Positions 20,001 to 29,414 of a DNA stretch of 36,572 nt are shown piece after piece (position 1 is the stretch's first letter; each line of letters opens with the position of its first letter). Origin of the DNA: Russula earlei (taxonomy: Eukaryota > Basidiomycota > Agaricomycetes > Russulales > Russulaceae); assembly GCA_025769875.1 (NCBI GenBank), contig JAGFNK010000520.1, forward strand, positions 1 to 36,572, in the 5' to 3' direction. Position numbers and translations under genes: made by a program. Below the pieces are notes generated by a model. It did not search any database. It was not told the origin of the DNA and saw only the letters and a program-made list of their open reading frames with translations.

Positions 20001-20655
20001 AGCACCAACGGAGTACCGAACGGCCAAACGCCTAGCCGCCCACACCGCACGCACTGCACCTGCCGGAAGAAACACAGACCCCATGTCACTATGTCAACAA
20101 AGGAAGAAACACGAAAAGGAGGCAGTAGCGGAATGGGAGAAGGCGTGGCACGAAGCACCACGCACCTCCCTCGCCTACCGCACAGCCCTCACCAGACCGC
20201 CAGATGGAAAACCACATCCCACCGCCATCGCACAAAAGAAGCAGGAAAAAACAAACACAGGAAGGCGAAACGCCAACCCACAAAACCACGGAACAGAACA
20301 ACAAGCTAAGTTCCCCAGACTAATCACCTCCACTCTTTACCGCTTCATCACAGGACACGCCTTCACCGGGGAGTACACACAACGCTTCCACCCAAGGCAC
20401 ACCCCCACACAAATCGCCTGCCAATGCGGCGAAACCCCCCAGACAGTCGAGCACGTGCTCCTGCGCTGCCCAATCTACGACGACGCGCGCCGAAGACATC
20501 TGTCTACAAGAGGCCGCCCACGGAACATCACTCAGCTGTTCAACCACCCCGAGCGGACGCAGAGCACGCTACGCTTCTTCAAAGAAACTAAAGCGTGCCT
20601 CAGACCAAGAGAACTTTGGGACCCAGGAGGAGCAAGGGAGAGGGAGGATGCATAA

Positions 20656-20848
20656 CGTCCCATGACCATCATCTACGACCACCACACACTACACCCTAAC
20701 GCTGCCATACCGCCCTAGCGGACTACATATAACCCACATCACCTAATCACAATACGTCGCTACATAGCCCGTGACCGCCTCTGTATCACGTCATACGCGC
20801 TGCGGTATACAAATGCGGATTCAAAAAAAAAAAAAAAAAAAAAAAAAA
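20656..20848 (+). other. LINE 3' untranslated region and poly(A) tail
   Basis: No ORF and no AATAAA is seen in 20656-20822. The tail at 20823-20848 is an uninterrupted run of A directly followed by the target duplication, which shows target-primed reverse transcription and the element's 3' end. Confidence 0.92.
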
Positions 20849-20862
20849 GTGATGCGTGATGT

Positions 20863-21204
20863 GGAAACATTCTAGATGCAGCATAAGGCTGCATCTTGTG
20901 ATAGATAGCGTAGTATGCGTAACCCTATTGCCATAAGCGCATATACTAAAGTTCTGTCTAACATGTAACATCTATGAGTGGATCTTGAACCTTGTATGAA
21001 GGTCTTCGCCTTCTTTGATCCGTTCGGGTTCCGGTTCAACAGGTCAGCCATACCCATCAGACAGCCATCAAATCAATGGCTGTTACCTGTCAGACAGATG
21101 GTGTACAGCCCTAGACCCAATGGAGTCTCATGATATGGGTGCCATGAGTTTTAAAGACCCATCCATTGATGCTGCAGTACAAACCATGCCTTGCAATGCC
21201 ATGG
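20863..21204. other. Interval without a supported gene
   Basis: The pre-insertion target sequence resumes here. A short perfect hairpin (ATGCAGC, loop ATAAG, GCTGCAT) lies at about 20874-20892. The right part (about 21100-21204) may be the eroded C-terminal coding end of the WD40 pseudogene, with stops. Confidence 0.4.
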
Positions 21205-21862
21205 ACTGATGTCCAGTTGTTCTCAAGGGTCTGGATGGCATCACCAGTACTCATGTCCAAGATCCAGACTGTGCCATCTAAAGACCCAGATACAATTCAG
21301 GTGCCATCTGGTGAAAATGCGATGCTGTGACTGAATCTCTATGGCCCTCGAGGGTCTTGACAGTGGCATAAGTACTCATGTCCCAGATATGGACTGTGCC
21401 ATCCAAAGATCCAGAGACAATCCAGGTGCCGTCTGGTGGAAACACAACAGCTGTGACCCAATGTTTGTGGCCCTCGAGGGTCTTGATGATGGTGCGAGTA
21501 CTCGTGTCCCACATCTGGACTGTGCCATCTGAAGACCCAGAGACAATCTGGGTGCTGTCTGGCAAAAATGCGATGGCTCTGACCCAATCTTTGTGGCCCT
21601 CATAGGTCTTGATGGTGGTGCCAGTACTTGTGTCCCTGATCTGGACTTGTGATCCAAAGACCCAGAGACAATCTGGGTGCTGTCTGGTGAAAACACGACA
21701 GCTGTGACCAAATCTTTGTGGCCCTCGAGGGTTTTGATGGTGGCACCATTACTCATGTCCCAGATCTGCCCTGTGCAATCCTCCAACCCAGAGACAATCT
21801 GGGTGCTGTCTGGTGAAAACAGGATGGCTGTGACTGAATCTTTATGGCCCTTGTGATGTAAA
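21205..21862 (-). pseudogene. WD40-repeat protein fragment, frameshifted
   Basis: Five tandem repeats on the minus strand, at spacings of 126, 126, 124 and 127 bp (starts near 21846, 21719, 21595, 21469, 21343), with a degenerate sixth. Each encodes a ~42-aa WD40 blade such as IVSGSSDGTVQMWDTSTRTI. The repeats are very alike, as in fungal NACHT/NLR proteins whose WD40 arrays act as recognition domains. No NACHT or other N-terminal domain is present. The 124-bp unit and a one-base loss near 21323 break the frame. It is a truncated relic. Confidence 0.85.
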
Positions 21863-22166
21863 GTATGTTTAGTTGTATGTTTCACATGCTCACATATGTT
21901 TTGTATCCACAATGAATATGTATGTTCTGTTTTGTTATGATCTCATATGATGTCATACATAAAATCATAAAAACTACTTACAGTATGTACTTCAGTGTAT
22001 GATTACCAAGCCTGTAGCCTACTAACTATGGCCCTCACATGGGCCCACAAATTGAAGTGATTTCCACCATTCCATTACCTGTACCTGGACTTCTCTCACC
22101 AGGTTATGGCCTCTGCTTGTTGCTATTAACTGAACTAAAACTTCCATTCATTCACTTGTAACAAAT
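21863..22166. other. AT-rich interval without a supported gene
   Basis: No coding frame is convincing. It separates the WD40 relic from the copia gag relic and is probably eroded element leader or host sequence. Confidence 0.4.
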
Positions 22167-23200
22167 ATGATGGATGACCTTAAAGTTGCTATTGAAAGGT
22201 TAGCCAGCGATGCAGTAATTGGGTCACTTACCCTTACTGTGACTGCATGATGTGGACATTCCAGTCTCAAGGGCTGACAGAACATCTCACCAAAGTCAGC
22301 ATCTCAGCAGCATACACCGCTATTGGCAATGTGGGCCACTTGATGCCACAAGCCCAATGGGACATGGACAATGCCACAGTGAAACAGCTTATAGGGGCAT
22401 CAATCCCTAATAGCATCTTCACACAAATTAGAACCAAAATAAATGCTAAAGAAGTGTGGGACACACACAAGGTGTTATATGAAATGCATACCCAGACCAT
22501 TGTAGTTGACTTGATGCAGTGGCTACAATCAATGCAATGTGGAGAAGAAGACAATGTTCAGATGCACCTAGAGAAGGTGGCCAATCTCCAAGAGCAACTT
22601 GGATCCATGGGCAAAAGCATACCCAATGCCAAGTATGCTGTGATCTTAATGGGATCACTCCCATCCTCTTACTGATCTTCATGCATCACCATCTTGACTG
22701 CTGCCTACATTGGTGGACATGCAGTCACTGCTGACACAATCATCAAACTGATTACTGATGAGTTTGATCAATGCACCTTAGATTCCAACTCCAAGGCCCA
22801 AGAGGAGGAGGCCTTTACTGCAGATGCCCAAAAGAAGAAAGGAAAGAAATGTGATATTGAGTGTTTCAATGGCCATAAAAAGGGGCATATGAAATCCAAC
22901 TGTTGGGAAAAAGGAGGTGGCAAGGAAGGTCAAGGGCTGAGACAGACCAATGGGAAGGATGGTGGGTGGAAGAAATCCAATGCTGGGCCAAAGGACATGG
23001 CCATTTCGGCCAAACCAGTTGAAACTGAAGTGTGGGCTGTTATCAAAGCTGCAGATGAAAATGATACCACAGATGTTGCCCCCAAAGCTGTTGTCACCAG
23101 CCAGACAACAGAGCTATATGACTCCAGAGCTACCAGCCATATGTCACCTTTCCAGTGTAAGGAAGATTATGGCTGGCCTCAAAATTACATGCAGAAATGC
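22167..23200 (+). pseudogene. gag: Decayed copia Gag (UBN2-type) with start of protease
   Basis: Starts near ATGATG at 22167-22172. A frameshift before 22247 precedes the main frame, which runs through WDMDNATVKQLIGASIP and NLQEQLGSMGKSIPNAKYA to a TGA at 22673-22675, then continues in phase (AAYIGGHAVTADTIIKLITD). The zinc knuckle reads CFNGHKKGHMKSNC, with Gly where the second Cys belongs. The protease motif reads LYDSRATSHMSPF, with Arg replacing the Gly after catalytic Asp-Ser. The frame then ends and no integrase or RT follows. This is an old remnant unrelated at sequence level to Copia-B. Confidence 0.85.
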
Positions 23201-23259
23201 AATGTGACACAACCTGACACCCTCTTGTCCCCAGTGTTCGCAACTGCATGCACACACCA

Positions 23260-23598
23260 TCTCCCTCCATTTTCCACAAAACTGCATGTGCATGCCTCCT
23301 CCCTCTCATCCCCAACTGCACACCCTCACTAGCATGCTACCACCTCATGCCAAGGCCTTGACTGCATCACCCAGCCCTCACCACCAACCATGTGCACACA
23401 CCATGCCCTGACTCATGCATTTCATCTCAAACCTTTCATGATTGCCTTGACCACCTCACCCAGTCTTGATTTCTCTTTCAATGTCTCTGACTCCTTTCAC
23501 TGTTTCCTCTCCCCTTGATGCCTTTCATCCTTAGTACTCCTTGATGTACATAGAAACTCTAGCTATTGTCTTGCATAAAAAGATCCCTTTCGCCTGCT
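23260..23598 (+). repeat. CpG-depleted relative of solo LTR-A
   Basis: Collinear with about 16610-16830: both contain CCCAG(T/C)CCTC(G/A)CCACC, CTTTCATCCTTAGTACT and CTAGCTA in the same order. Almost every CG of the 16540 copy is TG or CA here. It is much older or more heavily mutated. Its ends are unclear; it is cut on the right by the Gypsy-C LTR. Confidence 0.7.
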
Positions 23599-24130
23599 CT
23601 GCCTGTTACAATATTTTCCTTTTATGTTTACTTCTCACCTTTGTTATGGACTGCTTGCCTTTGTACATCCCTTTACTTACTGGTCTCATGATCCCATACT
23701 GTCACCGACCCACCAACTGTGCAGCTTACTTAAGGTACCTAGTACTCAGTCAGAATTTGTAGACACACTGAAAATGATGATCTTGATTTCTTTTAAATGG
23801 GGGGTAACAGTAGTGATTAATGTGAATCCACCCATGTTTTGTTTTTGTCAGAATATACCCATTTGATGTTTTCCCCTTCCTCATGTTTTTGGAGAGATGT
23901 CATGCAGAATGGTAGAGTTCAAGTTGGTGCTTCAAATTGGCATCCTTGGCTAATCACATGTCTCTAAGCCATCCTCATCCTCAAGCCCTGTCGACCATAC
24001 ATCCACACAGATGGTATACTCCCTCCCCATGAAGTGTTTGGGCTAGGGTGGCCAAATGGCAAGCAATCAGCCAAGTGCAGGATCTCACAGCAACTATTCG
24101 CACTGCCATGTACTTTGTTGTCCCTGAATG

Positions 24131-24165
24131 AAGGAAGGAAGGAAGGAAGGAAGGAAGGAAGGAAA
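24131..24165 (+). repeat. (AAGG)n microsatellite
   Basis: About eight tandem AAGG units next to the target duplication of the LTR at 24171-25036. On the minus strand it forms a pyrimidine tract before a possible splice acceptor of the kinase relic. Confidence 0.95.
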
Positions 24166-24170
24166 GGGCA

Positions 24171-25036
24171 TGTCATGGTAACTAGCCATGTCAGTTCACA
24201 AGCATAGAGAGAAGTCAATGATAGAGAGGTGTTCAGGAAACAGGCAGGTTCCTGTGTATAAAGAGTAAGGACCCCTGCAGTGGTCAAAGTGTTTTATGCT
24301 AAACAGGTTATGGCCAATAGACCCTTCCTAGTACAACTCGGTCCGTTGAGAAGCTAGGGTAAGTTTGTAATGGGATAGACTAGGGCTGGTTCCACTAGCT
24401 ATATGTGTTCAAGTCCATCAGGGACCTTGAACAATGCAGAGAGAGTAGAGGAAGGTAGGTCTTAAAGGAGGAGAGCTCTTCTCAGGGGAGTGAAGAGAGA
24501 CTCTTAGGGAAGGAAGGGAAAGGTGAAGAGTAGATGGTAGATGGTGTGTGAAGAGTTGATGAAATGGAGAGGTGGATGTGGTTTGAGGATTAGGAGCGAA
24601 GTGGGTTGCAGGCAAATACGTTGGACAAGAATAGGTTGGATTCTACAAGAGACCAAGCTTAGGGCTTCGGTCACAAAGTACTGAGCTTATATATACAGGA
24701 GAAGAGCAGCAATAGCTGCGCTTTGACTGTGCTACTAGTATAGTAGGAGTCATAGGAATGAGGCCACGAATGAGTCAGAATCAAGTAACTGTGCTGCACA
24801 GTAGGTGCGCAGCATTGCACAGTCAAAACTAAGAAGTGAATATAAATGGAAAGAGAACCAAACAAAGGGAAAGTAACAGCAATCCAGTGTTACCTGGACG
24901 TGCATGGATCACATGATAACACAGAAAGGATCACGAGATGTAAGAGATCACGAGACCAGTAAGTAAAGGGATGAATGAAAGCAAGCAGTCCATAGTGAAA
25001 GGTAAGAAGTAAATGTAAAAGGAAAATGGTGTAAAA
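24171..25036 (-). repeat. Solo LTR-C, minus orientation (866 bp)
   Basis: Reads TTTTACACCATTTTCC...CCATGACA on the minus strand; the first bases were probably TGTTACACC, as in the copy at 29415. GGGCA flanks both sides (24166-24170 and 25037-25041), a perfect 5-bp duplication. A TATA box (TGTATATATAAGC on the minus strand) lies near 24687-24700. It is inserted in the kinase pseudogene. Confidence 0.92.
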
Positions 25037-25307
25037 GGGCAAACAAAAGCCACACACTTCCTCCGCCAACACTCGCATGACCTTCTCTCCCATGCAGCCC
25101 TTCCTCCATTGGATCTGCTCCCCGACAGTGGCCAGGCTCTTTCCCTCACACAACTCCATCATCATTTTGACCTTGCTGTTCAATGGCAACATGTACATGC
25201 TGTAAAAACGGACCATGTTCATGTGCCTGAGGCTGGAGAGGAATGTGAGCTCACACATGAGCTGCTTCAGCGGGCCCTTGTGCATGATGATCATCTTGCG
25301 CACAAAC

Positions 25308-26137
25308 TGTTACGAACCAAGGACAAGTCCTGGCCTGAGGATTGTCCTATTTTACTCAAGAAAGACCTCTCTCACTTTGCATTGCCGACTCCCTTCCATT
25401 TTCTGGGCTATCCCTCCTGTGGTACAAGATATTGCTATTGCAAAGGCACTCTAACACGACCAGGCACCGGTTTCCTAATCGGGTAATCATCGCGTGGCAG
25501 CCACATGGCCACCCAGCCACCATGGACCCGAAACAGCAGCACAAACTCTTAGAAACTGTTGCATAAATCATCTGATGTCATCAAGGCTCCAATGACATCA
25601 TGGCTGACTGAGCGACTCCACAGTGACCTCATAGGCTCACTAAGCGCCCCACAGTGACATCATAATGATGTCATCGCTCCACAATGATCAGTAATGCGCT
25701 CAGTAAGCCTGAACTTGACACAAGCAAGTTTATGCCTCTGTAGTCCTATTGGATGGTACCAAAGAGTCTAGAATAGTCCCAGTGCTTTGTAATCGACCCT
25801 GTACACTGTATATAAGCCCCAATGAAGCATGGCAGTCGTCAGACTGTCCATTTGTGATACTCTCATCTTCCTGGGTACTCCCCTGCGACCGCTCAGTTTA
25901 AAGATTCCCCTCGCCTCCAAGGTACTCTTCAACGACCAGCCTTGTTTAAAGCCTTCTCACTGCACTGGCCTCTGCTCTTCACCTCTGCCTCCTGCAACAC
26001 CTACCAGTCCCCATCTGGTACCTCCTTGTTGTTTGGCTCGTCCTCCTGTTCAACGCCGCCTTCGCTGCGTACCATCTGTTCCGACCCTTGCCCACCTGCT
26101 CCTGAGTCCTTAGTGATCAGCAGTACGTGTCTTGACA
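25308..26137 (+). repeat. Solo LTR of the Gypsy-A family (830 bp)
   Basis: TGTTACGAACC...GTGTCTTGACA, opposite in orientation to the 5' LTR at 10680-11507 and similar along its whole length. CAAAC flanks both sides (25303-25307, 26138-26142), a perfect duplication, so it is a solo LTR left by LTR-LTR recombination. TATA box TATATAAGCCCC near 25809-25820. It interrupts the kinase pseudogene between the Gly loop and the putative ATP-binding Lys. Confidence 0.95.
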
Positions 26138-27673
26138 CAAACTGGTGGCCCATCCACTTGTCCCACACCGCCTCCACTATGCCACTCGCCCCTTCCACAA
26201 GCACAGCAATGATGTCCAGTATGCTGTTGGACCAGGAGTCTCACACCTCTGCAGCATCACTGTCCCCTGATGACCCATTTTTGTTCTGCGCGGCCACCAA
26301 CAAGTAGGAGGTGGGTGAGGGTGGCTGGGCGTCGATGCAGCACATGAGCTGGCATAGGTCCCCACTCCCAATCACAACATGACAGTCATGACCTCCACTG
26401 CGACAATGGCACTCCATGCGCATTTCATTCAAGTTCTTTTCTGCACTCACTTTTCTTACCACTTTCTCACAGAGACAGCACAGCTAGGACTATGGCATTG
26501 ATACAGCCATGAAGGTCTGCCTCACATGACAACAGGTGTCTTTCAGTGTGGAGGGATTTTTTGTGCTTGACGAGTGTGCATCATCCTTCAAGGGAGATGA
26601 TCTTTGAGATCGAGCAGGGCATGATGGGCAGGGCCAGCTGGGTGGTGTGTTGGTCATCCTGGACCTTGCTCATTGAGTGTTTAGTTAATTCCTGTATGCA
26701 CACAATATTACATTGTCTTTTTTCCTTGCCCCCCCCCAAACCTCCAATTGCAGTGTTTTTACCTGTCTCATCAACAATGTAAGGTTCAAACGGTGCTTCA
26801 AGGTTTTCATTATGTGTCTGGTGACTATGTGTGACTGACTGAGTGCTAGGTACTTTAAGTAAGCTGCACGGTTGGTGAGTCGGTGACAGTATGTCTCATG
26901 ATCCCTTCTGTGTTATCATGTGATTCATACACATCCAAGTAACACTGGATTGCTGTTACTTTCCCTTTGTTTGGTTCTCTTCCCATTTATATTCATTTCT
27001 TAGCTTCAACTGTGCAATGCTGTGCATTTACTGTGCAGCACAGTTACTTGGTTATGACTCATTCATGGCCTCATCTGTATGTGTCATGATTTACCCCCTT
27101 ATTGGTTCGTCTCTAACCTGTTTCTGTTATTGTTCTCTTCTGTCACCCTCATCCCTTTGGTTACTGTTTCATCCCTTGATAGTGATTGACAGCTGTCACT
27201 TTACCTCCTTATGTTTCACCTTGTCATTAATCTCTTTTTGCTATTGGCTCACCTTTTATCTATTGTTCTGCATATAGTACTGTACAGCCTCACCACAAAC
27301 AGTATTTAAGTGCCTGTAGAAGCTGGGAAATGCCCCAAGCTTAGCTTTGTCCCATTTCCTGTTGCATCCCTTGCCCTGTACTCTCTCTCAAAATTCACAA
27401 CTTGCTTCTGCTGGCCTATACTCTGCTTGACCTTAGCACACCTCAAGGAACCCTTGTGTTCCTCTTCCTCCTCTGCCTCTCTCTCATTGTCCTCCTCTTC
27501 TGTGAAACCAGAAGATTGACTCTGTCTACAGGCTGAGTCATTGTCTGACTCAATCTTGAGATGCTAAACCTCTGATCCAGTCTCTTTGAGCCAGCCCCAC
27601 TGAACCATCGAAACAAGTCACAGGGACTTGGCCCCATTGAACTCTGAGCTAATGCTCCAACAGCCACGACACC

Positions 27674-29062
27674 ATAACACAAGCTAAGCTTCCCTACTCC
27701 ATTCTGGAGATTGACCTTGAACTACCACCAAACTGCTGGATCCACGTCCAACCTAGACCCTCTCCAGACCTTCCTGAACACATTGTCGGAACTGCCACCT
27801 GGGACAGCTTCCACACTTTCTTGTGCTACATCACCACAGAAAACAACGAAGAACTACCTGTTGAATTCATCAACAACTGCCGGTTTGAGCTACAACTCAG
27901 AAGAGGACAGCTCTACACTCATCAGGACCTTGAACTCATTAGGAACAGCCTTGGATTAGGCTATTGGAGGGAAAACGACCCCCTTTATGAACCCCCATCA
28001 GACTCAGAAGCCTCTTCTACAGAAGGCAACCACCCTGAACCCCCTGAACTAGAAAACACCATTGAAACTCAGATACTTCCTGAGAACCAAGAGCCACAGA
28101 CACCCCCTGAAACAGAAAACTCCCCTGAAACCACTATGGCAGCACAAGTCCCACAAGCTGCTCCAGCCCAAGCCATTGCACAACCTCCAGTTGCAGCACA
28201 AGCACCACAGATCGCCCAAAGAGCCAATGGGTCACTTAGCAGCAAAGAACCCACAGTCTTCATGGGCGAAAGAAACAAAACAAAATGCTTCATCATGGAA
28301 TTTAATCTCTACTGGGGACTCAATGACAATAAGGCAGTCATGATTGACCCCTCTAAAAGGATCATTCTAGCTCTCTCCTGCATTCAAGGGGAAAAGGTGG
28401 AAGATTGGGTAAACTCACAAGTGACAGCCCTTAGAGAAAAAATAACTAGGGCCCAGAATCCTATCAACCGAAATGACAAAGTCTTGTGGACCAATTTTGT
28501 CACCAATTTTACATTTAAATTCACCAACACGGCAGAAAAGGAAGACACCCAAGCAGCCTTTGTCAAACATGAAATGAAGGATTCCCTGGACAACTATATT
28601 TCCCCTTTTGAACAACTCCTCACCAAAACAGGATGGCCGGAAATGGACGTAATTGCCATTGAAAGCTTCAAAAAAGCCAGAAGACAACACCGATGATTTG
28701 TCACCATAAGAGAGAAACTCAAGGGGAAGAAAACCATGCACTCCTCCTCAGAACATAAACCTCATCACCCTGATCAAATGCAAGTGGATGCTGCCAAATC
28801 CAACTTTAAAAAGCTCACAGAGGAAGAAAGGAAACAGTTAGCAAAAGAAGGGCATTGCTTCTGCTGCAGGGAAAAGGGCCACCTCAGCCAGGAATGCCCC
28901 AAATCTTTGACCCCTACCACTTCCAAAGCCTGCACCACCAAACCAACCTCAGAACCATCTAAAGAAGAAGAACCAGCCTCTATGGTAGCCTGCATGAAAG
29001 CCCTGCCAGCCAAAGAACAGGCCAAAATCTGGGACCTCATCCTCAAAGAGGATTTTCTCTAG
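27674..29062 (+). pseudogene. gag: Gypsy-C Gag, one TGA and no ATG
   Basis: The open frame can be traced from an ATA at 27674-27676, perhaps a mutated ATG, to 29062, in one phase apart from TGA at 28694-28696 (RRQHR*FVTIREK). The N-terminal part contains ELPPNCWIHVQP; a Pro/Glu-rich linker follows, then the Retrotrans_gag-like region (EPTVFMGERNKTKCFIMEF... KVEDWVNSQVTAL... to the helical FVKHEMKDSLDNYISPFEQL). The zinc knuckle CFCCREKGHLSQEC lies at about 28856-28897. It is of the same type as Gypsy-A Gag but from a different family. Confidence 0.82.
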
Positions 29063-29414
29063 GCCAAAGTGCAACAGTCAGCACAGAGGCCCAAATAGAT
29101 ACCATTGTCAACCATAAAGATAACTCGATGAAAGATCCTTTTATGTTAACAACCAATGGAAAGACTGGTCAAGCACTCCTTGACAGTGGAGCAATGGAAA
29201 ATTTCATCAGCCAAGGAATCGTGGGAAAACTACAAATCCCACTTTGAACCCTCAGAACCCCCAGACCCATCATCAATGTGGATGGCACTAGCAATCAAGG
29301 AGGAGCACTAACCCAATATGCTCAGATGGCCATACAACATGGCCCAACTACACAACTTCTCACCTTTTACGTTACCAATTTGGAAGAAGATAGAATGATC
29401 CTTGGTTACCCCTT

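Larger units (their letters stand above)
14489..20655 (+). pseudogene. LINE ORF2: endonuclease, reverse transcriptase, RNase H-like; broken by two insertions and one TGA
   Basis: The first endonuclease part (14489-14845) has SVNMRRRN and LLVQEPWYN. The frame resumes after the TIR element at 16494-16539 (DNETWQVINFYHDV) and after the solo LTR at 17036 (KDASALAALLNID), with GDFNTHSPTW and GSDHAMLRI. A TGA at 17710-17712 (RRAQK*LKTT, Arg expected) precedes the long RT frame. RT motifs are LLFDIQGFFDNINHARL, GTPQGSPTSPVLS and the active site MYIDDGAIFA. Near 19617 the RNase H-like domain has IYCNGV where an Asp is usual, so that domain may be inactive. The C-terminus has CQCGETPQTVEHVLLRC. The product would nick target DNA and prime reverse transcription there. 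Apart from the insertions and stop it is well preserved. Confidence 0.92.
12946..20848 (+). mobile_element. LINE (Tad-like non-LTR retrotransposon), interrupted twice
   Basis: ORF1 and ORF2 are followed by a ~167-bp 3' region and a 26-bp poly(A). The flanks form a 15-bp target duplication: AGTGACGCGTGATGT at 12931-12945 and AGTGATGCGTGATGT at 20848-20862, with one CpG C-to-T difference. ORF2 order (APE endonuclease, RT, RNase H-like domain, C-terminal CCHC) fits the fungal Tad group. A TIR transposon (14846-16493) and a solo LTR (16540-17035) lie inside the endonuclease. Without them the element is about 5.75 kb. Confidence 0.92.
23983..26462 (-). pseudogene. Ste7-like MAP kinase kinase fragment, cut by two solo LTRs
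   Basis: Pieces on the minus strand: 26462-26138 contains the Gly-rich loop EGASGIVEAVWDK (26161-26196); 25307-25037 contains VRKMIIMHKGPLKQLM, FLSSLRHMNMVRFY and MMELCEGKSLATVGEQI; 24170-23983 contains YTICVDVWSTGL, the kinase subdomain IX signature. Removing the LTR at 25308-26137 joins codons for MGHQF and VRKM in frame. A TGA (26241-26243) precedes the loop. The segment with HRD and DFG is absent, so part of the catalytic core is deleted. A TTCC tract ending TTCATTCAG near 24122-24165 looks like a former intron end. MAPKKs of this type act in the pheromone/filamentation cascade; this copy is dead. Confidence 0.8.
23699..26889. mobile_element. TA-flanked TIR transposon carrying a kinase pseudogene
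   Basis: Terminal inverted repeats of 55 bp (23699-23753 and 26835-26889) start CTGTCACCGAC and differ at four positions, all transitions. TA flanks each end (23697-23698 and 26890-26891); one TA remains when the element is removed, as compared with other LTR-C-type copies. TA duplication suggests the Tc1/mariner superfamily, but no transposase is present. Without the two solo LTRs inside and their duplications it is about 1.49 kb, most of it a MAPKK pseudogene on the minus strand. Confidence 0.82.
23604..27671 (+). repeat. 5' LTR of Gypsy-C, split by the 23699-26889 TIR element
   Basis: The parts 23604-23698 and 26890 to about 27630-27671 are joined by one TA. The first ~300 bp resemble LTR-C (TTTTCCTTTTA..TTTACTTCT.ACCTTT, later AACACTGGATTGCTGTTACTTTCC), so the families are related. 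A TATA-like GTATTTAAG lies near 27301. The 3' boundary is uncertain because no clear PBS follows. Confidence 0.68.

Noticed and set aside
20863..21060. tRNA-like segment around GGTTCCGGTTCAAC
   Set aside because: No cloverleaf pairing or proper A and B box spacing was found.
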